Shown here: positions 44,054 to 54,815 of the stretch, piece by piece
Position numbering within the stretch: the stretch's first letter is position 1
How the letters are laid out: the number at the start of each line of letters is the position of its first letter
Source: Evernia prunastri
Lineage: Eukaryota > Ascomycota > Lecanoromycetes > Lecanorales > Parmeliaceae
Reading direction: 5' to 3'
Assembly: GCA_003184365.1 (NCBI GenBank)
Contig: NKYR01000010.1
Span: forward strand, 310,001 to 374,000
Length of the DNA stretch: 64,000 bases
Made by a program: the position numbers and the translations under genes
The notes under the pieces: generated by a model
Told to the model about the DNA's origin: nothing
The model's database searches: none
What the model saw: the letters and a program-made list of their open reading frames with translations, nothing else

Positions 44054-45986
44054 CCTGAGTCTCTAACTATCAACTAGAAAATTCGGGCTTGTAATACTAC
44101 AATTTATGCAGAATCACACCAAGTGCCTAGTTGATGTTAGGTCTCCGAGGGTACTCCGTCAAAAGTTCAGATCCTATCAATCGACCACAGTTCGGGCTTC
44201 AAACCCTTGTCATAGCACGACGGTGATGGCAGAATATATAGTGATCTGTCAGAACATTCACAGGGGTATAGGTGCCTTCCGACAATCCAGAACATAGGCC
44301 ACAGCGGTGGTGGCTGCGTTGAAGACACTCGGCACGTGCAACAGATAGATGTCGTTGTACAGCAGAACTGTCGATCAAGCACACATTGCTGCCGGAAGAA
44401 TTGGGCCTTATGTCATGCTTTCCAGGTATTAATAATCCGAGCGGGAGAGAGTGCTTTGTCCGCACAGTTGGCTTCACATAGACTCCCACGCAACCTTGGT
44501 CTTACAGAGAGGTCGCATGGAGCCTGCTTTAACAGAACGAGCGTATTCTCCTCCTCCTTCTTTTTCTCCTTCATCGTGATGACTCGCGTAGACGGCGTGT
44601 TTGTGGTTAGGTGTGGTCAAGAGGGTGGAAGTGTCGACGAATGAGATGATTGATTCGGCGAGGAACGGTCTGACCGATGTGGGGGGACTACCTCAATGGG
44701 CTATAGTTAATGCTTACCAGAATAGTGACTCCTTCCGTACATAGCACAATCGATCGTCTTTACACTTCACTAGATGAATTCTTAGCGATGTTCTTCTAGC
44801 GCTTCTCAGGGTTCTAGATTCGCTGGGAGCGGCTGTCATATCAGAATATATCACATGCCATGCGCCATGCAGCGGATTGACTGCGTAACCCAGATTACTC
44901 AAGCAAAGCTTCCATTGAAGGTGAATATAGGTACTCTAAGTAAGGTACTTGACTCGTGCGGCTGAGAGTGAGAAGAGCAGTCTATCTATCTTCTTGGCAG
45001 TCCGGATATACCCGTCAATTTGAACTGGATACTTTACTATCTCCAGCAATGATTGAGTGGGAGCATTCTATTACCCTTGAAAAGAGTCGCCTCCTTGGTG
45101 ATGCAGGCGGTGCGAATACAATCTGCCTCCATCAGCGATGCCCGCTCAGAATTATGGCGGTACAATGGAGCTTGAGAGTACTTACCTGAGACGCCAATCA
45201 CCATCACATGTTTCTATGGCAATCCGCTGTAATTATCCACACCAAATTCTTTTTTTTCTTTTTCTTTTTTGACAAAATGGAGCTGCACTGACACATTTTC
45301 TTACCTCGTGCATGTCAAAGCTGCACCATCCCGGCGAATGCCGCGATGTACTACCTACCTTACTCATCATAAGCCGCCACGAATTTGTTAGCCTAATGCG
45401 GTATGTGCAACTGGCGGCGGGCGTGGTGAACGTGGTGGCGCCGGTAGTGGTGAGTAGGACTCAGGAGTATATACTGCCACCAGCGTCAAAGATAGAGCGA
45501 AGCTAGACGCGTGAGTAAGCGGGATGATGGCTCTATATTTATTGAGGGCAGTGCTGTAGTATTTTTGGGAGTTGGGGCAGGGTCCAGGGGTCGAATTTTG
45601 TCAGCGCAACGTTGCCAACTGCCTTAGGTACTCACACCTTACGGTCAATCGGAAACCAAAATCCAACAAACCGACCAAATTCTTATTACTCTGTCTTGTC
45701 ATCATTTTATTCACTCTCATAGTCACAGGTACAGTCGTCTCATACTCTCATACTCATAGTGTTTGTTACCACATCATAGTTACGCGAGGAACGTTAACCT
45801 TTTACCAAATTTTGCTACAGTTGACTATATTAGAGCATAGGTAGTTTCACCTATGTGGTGGTGCTGGCTCGGAGTCTCACCGGAAGTCTAATCTCTCCTC
45901 TACACTCTCAACTTTCAATAACAAAGAAATTATGCAAAGATTGCCTCTACTCTCGTTGCCTGCTTTTTCCTAATACCATCAAAGAC
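44054..45986. other. Intergenic, nothing recognised
   Basis: About 1.9 kb between divergently transcribed genes. Short open frames only. A further copy of the TACTCTAAGTAAGGTACTT-type motif lies near 44929-44950, like those near 5.2-5.7 kb. Confidence 0.5.
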
Positions 45987-48238
45987 ATGAAGCAAGCAAC
46001 TCGCCCTGTCAGGGACATCGAAAGAGACGCCATAGATGAAGCCCACTTGACTAATATCACCGTTCGGAGTCTCTCATGGCGCGGCATCCATGTCGAAAAA
46101 AGAAGCCGGCTCACTGAGGCTCGACCCGCTCTCATTCTCTCAGAAATAGATGGATATGTTGAGGCTGGTACACTACTCCAGCGACCGGAAAAAATGTTCA
46201 CGCTGAATTGGACTAGGGACGCTCACCGGCCTCATGGGACCTTCCGGTAGCGGCAAGACAACGCTACTCAACGTACTCGCTCATCGAAACCCCGGTACTA
46301 AGTTGGATGTTATGGGCAAAGTAAATGTCAACGGCTCTACCATTTCGGATACGGGTTTGCAGAGCATAAGCTCCTATGTTGAGCAAGAAGACGCTTTGAT
46401 CGGATCGCTTACGGTGCGAGAAACGCTGGACTTTGCTGCACGATTATCTCTGCCTAGGTAATTTTCTTCTCCTCAAGATGTCTAGGTAGCGTATGGTCTG
46501 ACAAGCTAAAGCGCAATCCCGAGCCATGAGAGAAGGCGACGCGTAGACCAGCTCCTTTTTGCGTTCGGATTGCAGAACCAAGCTCACACCATTGTCGGTA
46601 CACCCATCCGCAAGGGTATATCTGGCGGACAAAAACGGCGGCTTTCGATTGCCAGTCAGCTCATCACCGCCCCAAAGATCTTGTTTCTTGATGAGCCTAC
46701 TAGGTATGTGAGTTCTTGGAGTAATCATCTTCTCTCCTGAGCCATTCTGAGAATTGGGAGACATGCTCCCAGAATGAAAGGCTCTTAGCACGCTTTCGAG
46801 CTCTCTCATTGCTCGGGTCTTCTGCCTCTGCAAATGGGTGCTGACCCCGAGAAATTCCCAGTGGGCTGGATTCGAAAGCAAGCTACGAAGTCATTAAATA
46901 TCTGAAAAGCATTGTCCGAAAGCAAAAGGTAGGTCTATCTTGGGCGTTTTGCTTGCCTCTTCATCGACCACTGACAGAAGGATGTAGTTGATTGTTATTG
47001 CAAGCATCCACCAACCCTCATCAGTGACTTTTGATCTGTTCGACAATCTGTTACTACTGTCAGTTGGCCTGACGTGCTATAATGGCCCACTCCGCTCGAT
47101 GAAATCTTATTTCGAACGCAGAGCCCTCCCAATGCCTCTATACACTAACCCTGCGGAATTCCTGCTCGACCTCACAAGCAGCGATTTCTCTCAAGATGAG
47201 GCAGATGCGCAACGCCGACTGGAAAAGCTACATTCAGCTTGGCGAGAGTCGTCCGAAGCACACGCCATCTCGGCAGCTGTCGTTGGACCGTCTTCAGAGA
47301 AGGATGTACTCATCGAGGATAAGTCCCGTGCTCCTTTTTTGAATGTCACGCTCGCGCTCCTTCATCGATCATTCATCAAAAGCTATCGGGATGTTGTTGC
47401 CTATGGTATTCGATTTGCTATGTACATTGGGCTTGCAATTATGATGGGAACGGTATGGCTGCGACTTCCGACGACACAGTCATCGATAGGACCTTTTACC
47501 AACGCAATCTTCTTCGGCTCGGCATTCATGTCCTTCATGGCTGTCGCCTATGTGCCAGCGTTCCTTGAAGACCGTACTACGTTCATCAAAGAACGTGCCA
47601 ATGGACTGTACGGCGCTGCTCCATTCATGATTGCAAATTTCCTCATCGGCTTGCCCTATTTGTTCCTCATATCCCTCGTATTCTCACTGATAACCTACTT
47701 CCTCAACAACTTCCGGCCAACGGCTGGAGCCTTCTTCACATGGGTGATGTGGCTATTCCTGGATCTGCTCGCTGGAGAGTCTCTCGTTGTCCTCGTGTCA
47801 TCCATCTTCCCAATTTTCGTCGTCGCGCTAGCTCTTATCGCATTCGCAAATGGACTGTGGATGAGTGTTGGAGGCTTTTTGGTCTCCCCAGAGATCTTGA
47901 ACCCATTCTGGAGATACGTCTTCCATTATATCGACTATGTTAGTCACACCTACTGCTCTCTCCGCGAAAAAGGGAAAGCTGACCTCTCTTAGCAAGCTTA
48001 CGTTTTCCGAGGCATGATGGTCAACGAGTTTGGCTACCGAACGTATGACTGCGGCCAAGGGTGTCAGTGTATGTACCAGAGCGCGCTGGCTGCTCATTGC
48101 AAGATTGACGGCAAGGCTGTACTGGAGGAGTATGGGTACCGTACTGGAGACACGGGCAAGTGGGTCGGTATCATGCTGGCAATCATTGTTGTTTATAGGC
48201 TCATGGGGTGGGCTGTGACACATCTGCGGAAGACATAG
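45987..48238 (+). CDS. ABCG-type half-transporter
   Basis: Six exons (45987-46167, 46217-46457, 46512-46703, 46862-46928, 46988-47938, 47993-48238) join in frame to 625 residues. The order is nucleotide-binding domain then membrane domain, as in the White/ABCG half-size group. All ATPase motifs are intact after splicing: Walker A GPSGSGKTT, signature ISGGQKRR, Walker B ILFLDEPTS followed by GLDS, and H-loop SIHQPS. The membrane half has about six hydrophobic segments (from YGIRFAMYIGLAIMMGTVW to WVGIMLAIIVVY), with a Cys-rich loop (YDCGQGCQCMYQSALAAHC) before the last. Half-transporters work as dimers and export lipids or toxic compounds; the substrate here is unknown. The joins at conserved motifs (DEPTS/GLDS and VEAG/TLTGLMGPSG) make this model secure. 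Confidence 0.92.
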
Positions 48239-49306
48239 AGCCTTCTTGAGCGATACAAGTCGAATATCTTGATGGATGTGCCGAAATCTTCAATCTGAAG
48301 CAGACTGTCATCTCTCCTAACAATTCTGCTCAAGAAAGACTCGTGTTGATCGCCGATCAGCTATACAACGACAACATCCCAATATCATTCCATCCCAATG
48401 GACGCATTGATGGATACAGTCTACATCTTCCACGCCCCAGACGTGAAACCCAACTCATTTCCATATCATAGAGGCCTGCGCTCGAACAGCTCTCCCTCAA
48501 AATCTTCAGCCGGCCCAGGATCCGTGACCTCCTCAGCGGCAAGCAAAATCCACGTCAGTGCGGCATCATTCACCAGCACAGCATCGCACAGAGAAGAAAT
48601 CGAACGGTCTGCAGAGAACATTACATTCTAGATCCGTCGGATTCCGGCCATCTGCCTGAAACATAACGCTGCGAGCGTTCTCTACGTTGACATGCGTCGA
48701 AGAAAGCTACCTTTTCTCGCGCGAAGTCGAGGGTTGGATCTCGTACCGAGAGTTTAAAGAAACATGTTGGGGAATGGTCATGGTTAGTGTTTTGTTATAT
48801 GGGGGCCAGTACAGATGACGGAGTGATTTCAGCCATGGGATCACACGCCCGCTGACTGCGGTGGGAATGCTGCTTGATTGTGAGTTACTGTTGGAGTCGA
48901 GCTGCTGCTCCGGTATGGGTGCACTGGCGGAGTTGAGCTTCTAGCGTGAGGGGAATGGGTTTTGACAGGTTGCGGTGCTTCTACGAGGGGATTGGATTTC
49001 TTATCGACTGTAGTGGTAAGCCGCTGTTGAAAGAGACTCCTCGCTCCTGCGTTTGTGTCTGACATGGACGCGGAACGTTTGAACAATGCATAAGCGGAAG
49101 AAAAATCATACCAATCGAGGTAACCGAAGCAACGGCATCGTTTTCTCAAATAATGTATTGGAGATCAATATGACAGGACTAGGTACTCGTAAGATACCAG
49201 ACTGACTGCCGAAGACTTGCCGAAGCCTCGGCAAAGTTGCCCCATTCATCCTTCCAACGGGAATGCTTCGAAGACGGTTGCCCTCACCCAACTACCAATC
49301 ACTGGC
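48239..49306. other. Intergenic with one possible small gene
   Basis: Between the ABC transporter and APC10. Plus-strand fragments around 48560-48780 (for example AREVEGWISYREF) look like remains of a coding region in more than one frame, but I cannot assign a family. A possible small minus-strand gene is listed separately. Confidence 0.4.
48841..49065 (-). CDS. Possible small protein, 74 residues, unknown
   Basis: An ATG frame divergent from APC10 encodes a Ser/Thr/Pro/His-rich, probably disordered protein starting MSDTNAGARSLFQQRLTTTV. No domain is visible. It might be the first exon of a longer gene or not a gene at all. Its promoter would be shared with APC10 across 241 bp. Confidence 0.3.
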   Translation of the reverse strand: MSDTNAGARSLFQQRLTTTVDKKSNPLVEAPQPVKTHSPHARSSTPPVHPYRSSSSTPTVTHNQAAFPPQSAGV

Positions 49307-50160
49307 ATGAATTCGATGAACGACACCACCGCCGACAACGGCGATGAAGCCGAAGATCCTGCCTCACATCTGCAAGAAGTCGTCGACGAAGTGGACCTAG
49401 AGAGTGCCACGGAAGAAGATCCCTTGACTCTCGACCCAAGTACTTCCTCCATCATTCCCACTCTCTCACCCTACACAGATCCTCTAACACGGTACTTTCA
49501 GCACAAGACCCATCCCTCTTCGGCCTCCGCGAGATATCCTCCCTCGCTTCCTGGTCCGTCTCGACCCACAAACCCTCCTGCGGCGTCGACGCCCTCCGCA
49601 ACCTCAACCCGAGCCAGTTCTGGCAATCGGACGGCCCGCAACCGCACCTGCTCACGATACATTTTTTCAAGCTGGTCAAGATCGTCAAGATCAGAGTCTA
49701 CTTGGACTTCCTGCTGGATGAGAGCTACACGCCTACGAAGATGCAGTTCTGGGGTGGGACGGGCATGTATGATCTCGTGGGTTCTCCCAATCTCGCTCCA
49801 TCTGAACCAAGGTTGGGGAAGAAGACGGGCGGCTGATGAGGTCGGGATACGCAGGTTCAGTTCTACGAATGGCGCGGCGAGGAGCCGCGCGGCTGGGTGG
49901 ATGTCGATCTCGAGGGCGTCGGCGTGGGAGGCAAGGCCGAGCTGAGGGCGTTCGTGGTGCAGGTCCGCGTGCTGGAGAACCATCAGAATGGGAAGGACAC
50001 GCATGTTCGCGGCGTGCAGGTCTTCGCCCGGGATGACAAGGTCAAGAAGTCGAGGGCCCCGGTGGCGGACGAAGAGGTGAAAGGGACGAATGGTGTCCAT
50101 GGAAGCGAGGCTGTGGGCATGGAAGAGCCGGATTGGATGCAGGATCCTGAGATTCGATGA
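49307..50160 (+). CDS. Anaphase-promoting complex subunit 10 (Doc1)
   Basis: Three exons (49307-49439, 49502-49776, 49855-50160) encode 237 residues. The DOC domain follows an acidic N-terminal region: LREISSLASWSVSTHKPSCG, VDALRNLNPSQFWQSDGPQP, HLLTIHFFKLVKIVKIRVYL, DFLLDESYTPTKM, EEPRGWVDVDL and NHQNGKDTHVRGVQVFA. This is the conserved jelly-roll fold of APC10/Doc1, which helps the APC/C ubiquitin ligase bind D-box substrates in mitosis. Intron 1 (62 nt) has a CTAAC branch point and TTTCAG acceptor; intron 2 (78 nt) has a weak GTGGGT donor. Without splicing the DOC domain is split over three frames. The ATG at 49307 is the first in frame; the frame before it has no other ATG. Confidence 0.93.
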
Positions 50161-50466
50161 GATAAGGAAGGAAGACGGACGGACGGATCGGTCTTGCGGT
50201 GGGATCGAGAAAGCCCTGCTGGGATGGGGATTAGTGAGGCGATATCTATCCGGAATATCGGCGGGACACGAGGTGACCCCTCGGAAGTCCATTATGATCA
50301 GTCAGGAGGCCGTGGATTGGGTCAATGAACGCCCAAAAGACCAGGGCTGATTGCGCTAGGCAATGATGGCCCACACAGCGCATATCGATCCAACCACCAC
50401 TGGCAACTGAAAGCGGGTAGAAGGTGAAGTCATGCTCTCTATGGACTGCCATACGAGCTTATGCTT

Positions 50467-51999
50467 CTATTTAGCCAAGATCTTGGACAGCTCTTGAGCT
50501 ACATGGTCCCCAACCTGCTTGGTGGTCGCTTTCCCTCCAATGTCGCCCGTGCGCACATTGGCATCGATCGTTCGCCGGACTGCCTCCTCTATGGCCTTTG
50601 CTTCTTCTGGTTGATTGAACGAGTATTGAAGCATCATAGCCGTTGATAGAATCATTGCCACGGGATTGACTTTCTCCTGCCCTGCAATATCTGGCGCCGA
50701 GCCTGTCCCCAGTCATTAGCGGCCATCCCAAAATCGTCCGAAGTTTGCACAGCACTTACCGTGTATGGGCTCATAGATCCCACTGACCACACTCTTCCCA
50801 TCCGGCACCCCGTTCAGACTCGCACTGGGCAGCAATCCCAAACTTCCAGGTATCACACTCGCCTCATCACTTATAATGTCCCCGAACAGATTGCTCGTGA
50901 CGATGATCCCATTCAGCGCCCTCGGGTCCTTGACCATCAACATGGCCGCACTGTCAATCAGATGATGCCCCAGCTGCAACTGCGGGAACTCCCCCGCCAT
51001 GACCTCGTTCACCACCTTCCGCCACAGCCGACTCGTCGCCAGCACGTTCGCCTTGTCCAAACTCCACACCTTGCGCGGCGGCTCCGTCGCCAGCGCCAGG
51101 TGCGCCGCCAGCCTCGTCACGCGCGCAATCTCCGCCCGCGAGTACGGCTCCGTGTCCCACGCGTACCCGTCGCCGTCCTCCTCCTCCTTGCGCGCCCCGA
51201 AGTAGATGCCTCCCGTCAGCTCGCGCACGACGGTGAAGTCGACCCCGCGGCACACGTGCTCCTTCAGCGGCGAGATGGCCGTCAGGCGTTCCGAGGCGAA
51301 GTTGCAGGGCCGCAGGTTGCCGAAGGTTTGCAGCTCCTTGCGCAGCTTCAGCAGGCCTTGCTCGGGGCGGATGGGGCCGGTGCCGTATTTCTGTGCGTGC
51401 GCGGGGAGAGAAGGTGTCAGTGGTTTGCTTTTTTGGGAAAAGGCAGTTCGGTGTGGAGTAGTGTAGAGTAGTGTAGAGTGGAGTAGAGGGAGGGGAAGGG
51501 GAGGGTGTGTGCGTACAGGGCCGCCTATTGCACCTAAGAGGACCGCGTCCGCTTTCTTCGCTGCGGCGAGGGCTTCGTCTGTGAGGGAGGAGCCGGTGGC
51601 ATCGATGGAGGCCTAGCATTGTCGCTTAGCTGGAAAGGTCTTATTTTTGTCTTGGAGAAGCGTGCAACGGACCCCGCCCAGCAGGTGTTCTTGAAAATTG
51701 AATTTGATTTGTGGCCGTTCTTTCTCCACCACTCGCAGAATCTGGACTCTTGGTGTGAGCGGAGCGGGTCCTCTTTCTCTTTCTCTCTCTCTCTCTCTCT
51801 TGCCTTGTTGGGGGCTAAATGGGACGGGGCGGGTGGATTGTGACCTTCAATGCTTCCGCCGTGACCTGTAGTGTCCCGTCGTCAGCTGTTTGATTCGTGT
51901 GATTTGTGGTCTTCCTGAGACGAGCAGAGGGGGGGGTTTCTTTGATACCTCTGGGCCGCAGTAGTCGCCGGCGAAGACTACGATATTGTACGGAGACAT
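50467..51999 (-). CDS. LEU2: 3-isopropylmalate dehydrogenase
   Basis: The third step of leucine synthesis: NAD-dependent oxidative decarboxylation of 3-isopropylmalate. Six exons: 51999-51949, 51865-51845, 51750-51673 (uncertain), 51612-51517, 51390-50760 and 50702-50467, giving about 370 residues. Seen: [17 protein letters not shown] then [99 protein letters not shown]. Exon 2 has only 21 nt. Exon 3 is troublesome. The best CAG acceptor (after 51744) gives ILRVVEKE in frame with exon 2, which matches other LEU2 proteins, but the next homologous block ([15 protein letters not shown]) is two bases out of frame across AAAGAGAACGG. The in-frame path uses a weaker AAG acceptor and replaces ILRVVEKE with an unrelated stretch. 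Intron 2 holds a (CT)n tract. Confidence 0.9.
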
Positions 52000-52248
52000 G
52001 TTGAGAGTCGATAGATGAATTGGTAAGAATACGGCTGAACAATGTGCTGAAAGCTGGGTATGTGGTTTCTACGGAAGGTCATTCTGTTTCATGTAGAATT
52101 TGTATGCAGGTGGGGGGACGCCGTTATCGGAGTTAGGGTTTCAACCAAATGCCAAGACATCCGACTCGACTGGTGAAATTTAAGAACTACCTTACTTATC
52201 TTTACATTTCACAAGCTCGGTAAGAATTCTAGAATGGAGCGAGGAGCC

Positions 52249-52255
52249 AAAAAAA
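52249..52255 (-). terminator. RNA polymerase III terminator of tRNA-Leu
   Basis: A T7 run on the minus strand lies 18 bases past the tRNA 3' end, suitable for Pol III termination. Confidence 0.7.
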
Positions 52256-52273
52256 TTGATTTCTTCACTTGAA

Positions 52274-52361
52274 TGCTGTGAGCAAGGTTCGAACTTGCGC
52301 GGATATTCCATCTGTTTAATTTGACTTAAGACAGACGCCTTAACCACTCGGCCATCACAGC
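52274..52361 (-). tRNA. tRNA-Leu (anticodon TAA) with a short intron
   Basis: The minus strand folds as a class II tRNA. The acceptor GCTGTGA pairs with TCACAGC; the discriminator is A. The D arm GGCCGAGTGGTTAAGGCG is the leucine type. The anticodon stem TCTGT pairs with ACAGA; the loop begins CTTAAG, giving anticodon TAA with G37. The loop is 15 nt, so an 8-nt intron after position 37 is required. The long variable arm is TGGAATATCCGC. The T arm is GCAAG-TTCGAAC-CTTGC. Leucine tRNA introns are known in fungi, though 8 nt is at the short end. Identity as Leu(UAA) is well supported; the exact intron ends are inferred. Confidence 0.88.
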
Positions 52362-54815
52362 AGGTCTCAAAGTGGGGGCTTATATGGGTTTATATCTAAT
52401 TTTGATCAAAAATATAATTCTGTGCTCTTATGGTTGCTCTAAATTGGAGGAACTCTGTCATCGTACTTAGTGTTACGTGGCGAAGTTGATGTCAAGAAGA
52501 CTGCAATTCCTTCCTTCCCCATTCATCCTCGATGGAGAATCACATCCAAGCATCCACTCCACAGACAAATCGCCAACAAACGCAGCGGTCTGCGCTCCAA
52601 TATATCACGGTCTCCCAAGCGTAAAACACGGTGTATCGGCCATCGATATACCAAGCAGCTCAAGCAAGTTGTGTCCACCGTTGCACGATGGGAACCCATG
52701 CTTTGTGTATTTCCTACTGCTATCGGGATCCAAGAATCGTAGAGTGCTGTGATACGCGGGTTTTTCCTGGCAGCGAGCCTTGGAAGTCTCAGGTCGCGGA
52801 TCTGATACCTAGACAAATTTTCTGTATGCGGCGCAAACGCCCAGGGTTAGGGTTACAGTACTCGTAATCCCCCGCTCGCTTCCGGCGAAGGCATGGAGGT
52901 GTCATGATGCATCCTCGTCTGCACCTTTCTGGTACTCTGCATCTCTTTTCAAGCCACAGAGTTTAATTGCATCTTGTCTTGCATTTATTAATGTCTTCAA
53001 ATACCCTTCCTCTATTGCCTTCATCTACCAGCACTAATCTTCCGTCAACCCTTACCTTCCTCTCCAATCCCATTTCCTATTATTTCAACGCAGCTCCTCC
53101 TTATAACAATGTCGCCCTAGGCGCTATATTGTTCACCAATCCACCGCAAGTGCCTCGACTATGCTTTTGCAGAGATGTACGTACTTCCCGTGTCACTCTC
53201 CTCTAATCCGTACCGGAATTCAAACGCAAGACAATCTTCGCCAGCCAGCAGCGACGTGCCAATTCGAGAAATCTCGCCAGACTCAACTCTTCTGTTCAAC
53301 GATGAAAGCTGACGCCGATATCTTCAATAGCGGGAGGCACCGACCCGCACGCTTTCTCTGATTTCTGGCAAATACCCAGCGGCTCACCCAATCCTTCCGA
53401 TCCGACAATGCTCCACGCTTTAGCCCGGATAATCTTCGAGCAAACAGGTCTACGTCTTACCAGTGTAGTCATGATGTCGGGTACTGAGATAGAACCTGCT
53501 GCGTCTGAGACGGGATATGCCCAAAGGATGAGAATGCTTTTCATGGTCGAAGTGGCTGAATTGGGACCATTGCAGCTTGACAGTTCTCAATTCGGAAAGG
53601 ACTTCGGGTATGGAAGTCAGAAACTCGACGTTTGTTCCATACCAGTCGTTTCAAATCCTCGCAAGCATAGACAGCACGTATGGTCGAGGGAGGAAGACTT
53701 CAAAGAACTTATTGACTCAGGTTTGTATCCAATTGAAGAGAGGGCCCATTATCGTATGATACTGGAAGCTTTTGTTCTTCGTAAGCATAATCTTGCGTAC
53801 CTTGACTCTTTATTCCAACAGAGCCAATGTGCTGGCTCGAGCCATGGCTTCCACGTTTGAACGGGGGAGACCGATTAGCATAGGCATCTCAACCGGTCTC
53901 TTTATCAGCATGATGAGGTAGACATCGAGGCTTCAGGGGTCACCGGCTTCAGGATCATAGCGTTGGCTTTGATACAAAAATATCTACTAGGAGCCGAAAT
54001 TCATCACATCAGCCCACAAAAGTCTTCCAATACCAACAGTGATCTAGCGGCAACAACATCCGTCAATCGGAGGATTATGAAAAGTCAAGGCCACTTGCCC
54101 AACCACCTCGGTCAATACAATCGGAGCTGGTGGTAGACACTCAAGACAGCGGAATTCTTCCGGCTGACGCAGCCTTTTCCGTGTGTGTGTGTGGTTCTTC
54201 ATGCCCTGGAATCTCGCACAAGATCACCTGGACCACGGACTGCCTTAAATGGCCACAGGGTCTTTGTAGCATGGTCGTAGCGTCGAATATGGAAATATAC
54301 GGCCGAGACCCTTGAAGCTCGCGCAAGATGACATATACAACCACGGCTAATTTCATCCTTGTCTTATTGCTCGCCTAATCTTCATACTATGAGCCTACGG
54401 TTTCCCACCTTAGGGGCAAGGTTTTGGCGCATCGCTCCGGGTAACTGCACTGTTATCGGAAATTGAATGCTCTATCCATGATAGCTCACATCTTGGGAGC
54501 CCGTGGAGCGATTATTTGGATGGCTTATGGCCGAGACATTGTGAGCGCCACAGAAATGTCGCTTGATGTTTCCCGATGGTATGCCAACAAATCTTTTCCC
54601 TTTTTTCGTTTTGAAATTTGGGGAAGGTGGCTGCCCGACATTATCAGGCAGATCATCCAGTGGCCTCACACCTTCAGGAATGTCTGCAGCACCGCTAGCC
54701 CGCCTCGTGCTTACCCTTGCCGGCCATGCGAGGGCGTTGGAATGCACGTCCCCGAAAGTATATCACTATAACGTCGAGTGACAGTTGTTTTGCAGGATTG
54801 ATCAGTCCTACCATC
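52362..54815. other. Intergenic or gene remnants, largely unresolved
   Basis: About 2.4 kb with many short open frames, no clear splice structure and no recognisable family apart from the open frame at 53408-53860 listed separately. A palindrome-like GTGTGTGTGTGG tract is at 54182-54193. The last 200 bases probably hold the promoter of the oxidase gene. Confidence 0.4.
53408..53860 (+). CDS. Open frame of 150 codons, unknown, possibly a gene fragment
   Basis: It encodes a non-repetitive sequence with normal amino-acid composition, for example HVWSREEDFKELIDSG and EERAHYRMILEAFVLRKHN, suggesting real or recently lost coding. I recognise no domain. There is no good reading-frame continuation on either side, so it may be an exon of a gene I cannot reconstruct or a relic. 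Confidence is low. Confidence 0.3.
   Translation: MLHALARIIFEQTGLRLTSVVMMSGTEIEPAASETGYAQRMRMLFMVEVAELGPLQLDSSQFGKDFGYGSQKLDVCSIPVVSNPRKHRQHVWSREEDFKELIDSGLYPIEERAHYRMILEAFVLRKHNLAYLDSLFQQSQCAGSSHGFHV

Noticed and set aside
50761..51471. 236-codon plus-strand open frame opposite LEU2
   Set aside because: Arg/Gln/His-rich shadow of the GC-rich LEU2 coding strand.
52845..52860. Telomere-like TTAGGG
   Set aside because: Only one or two copies (gggttagggtt); no array, so not telomeric.
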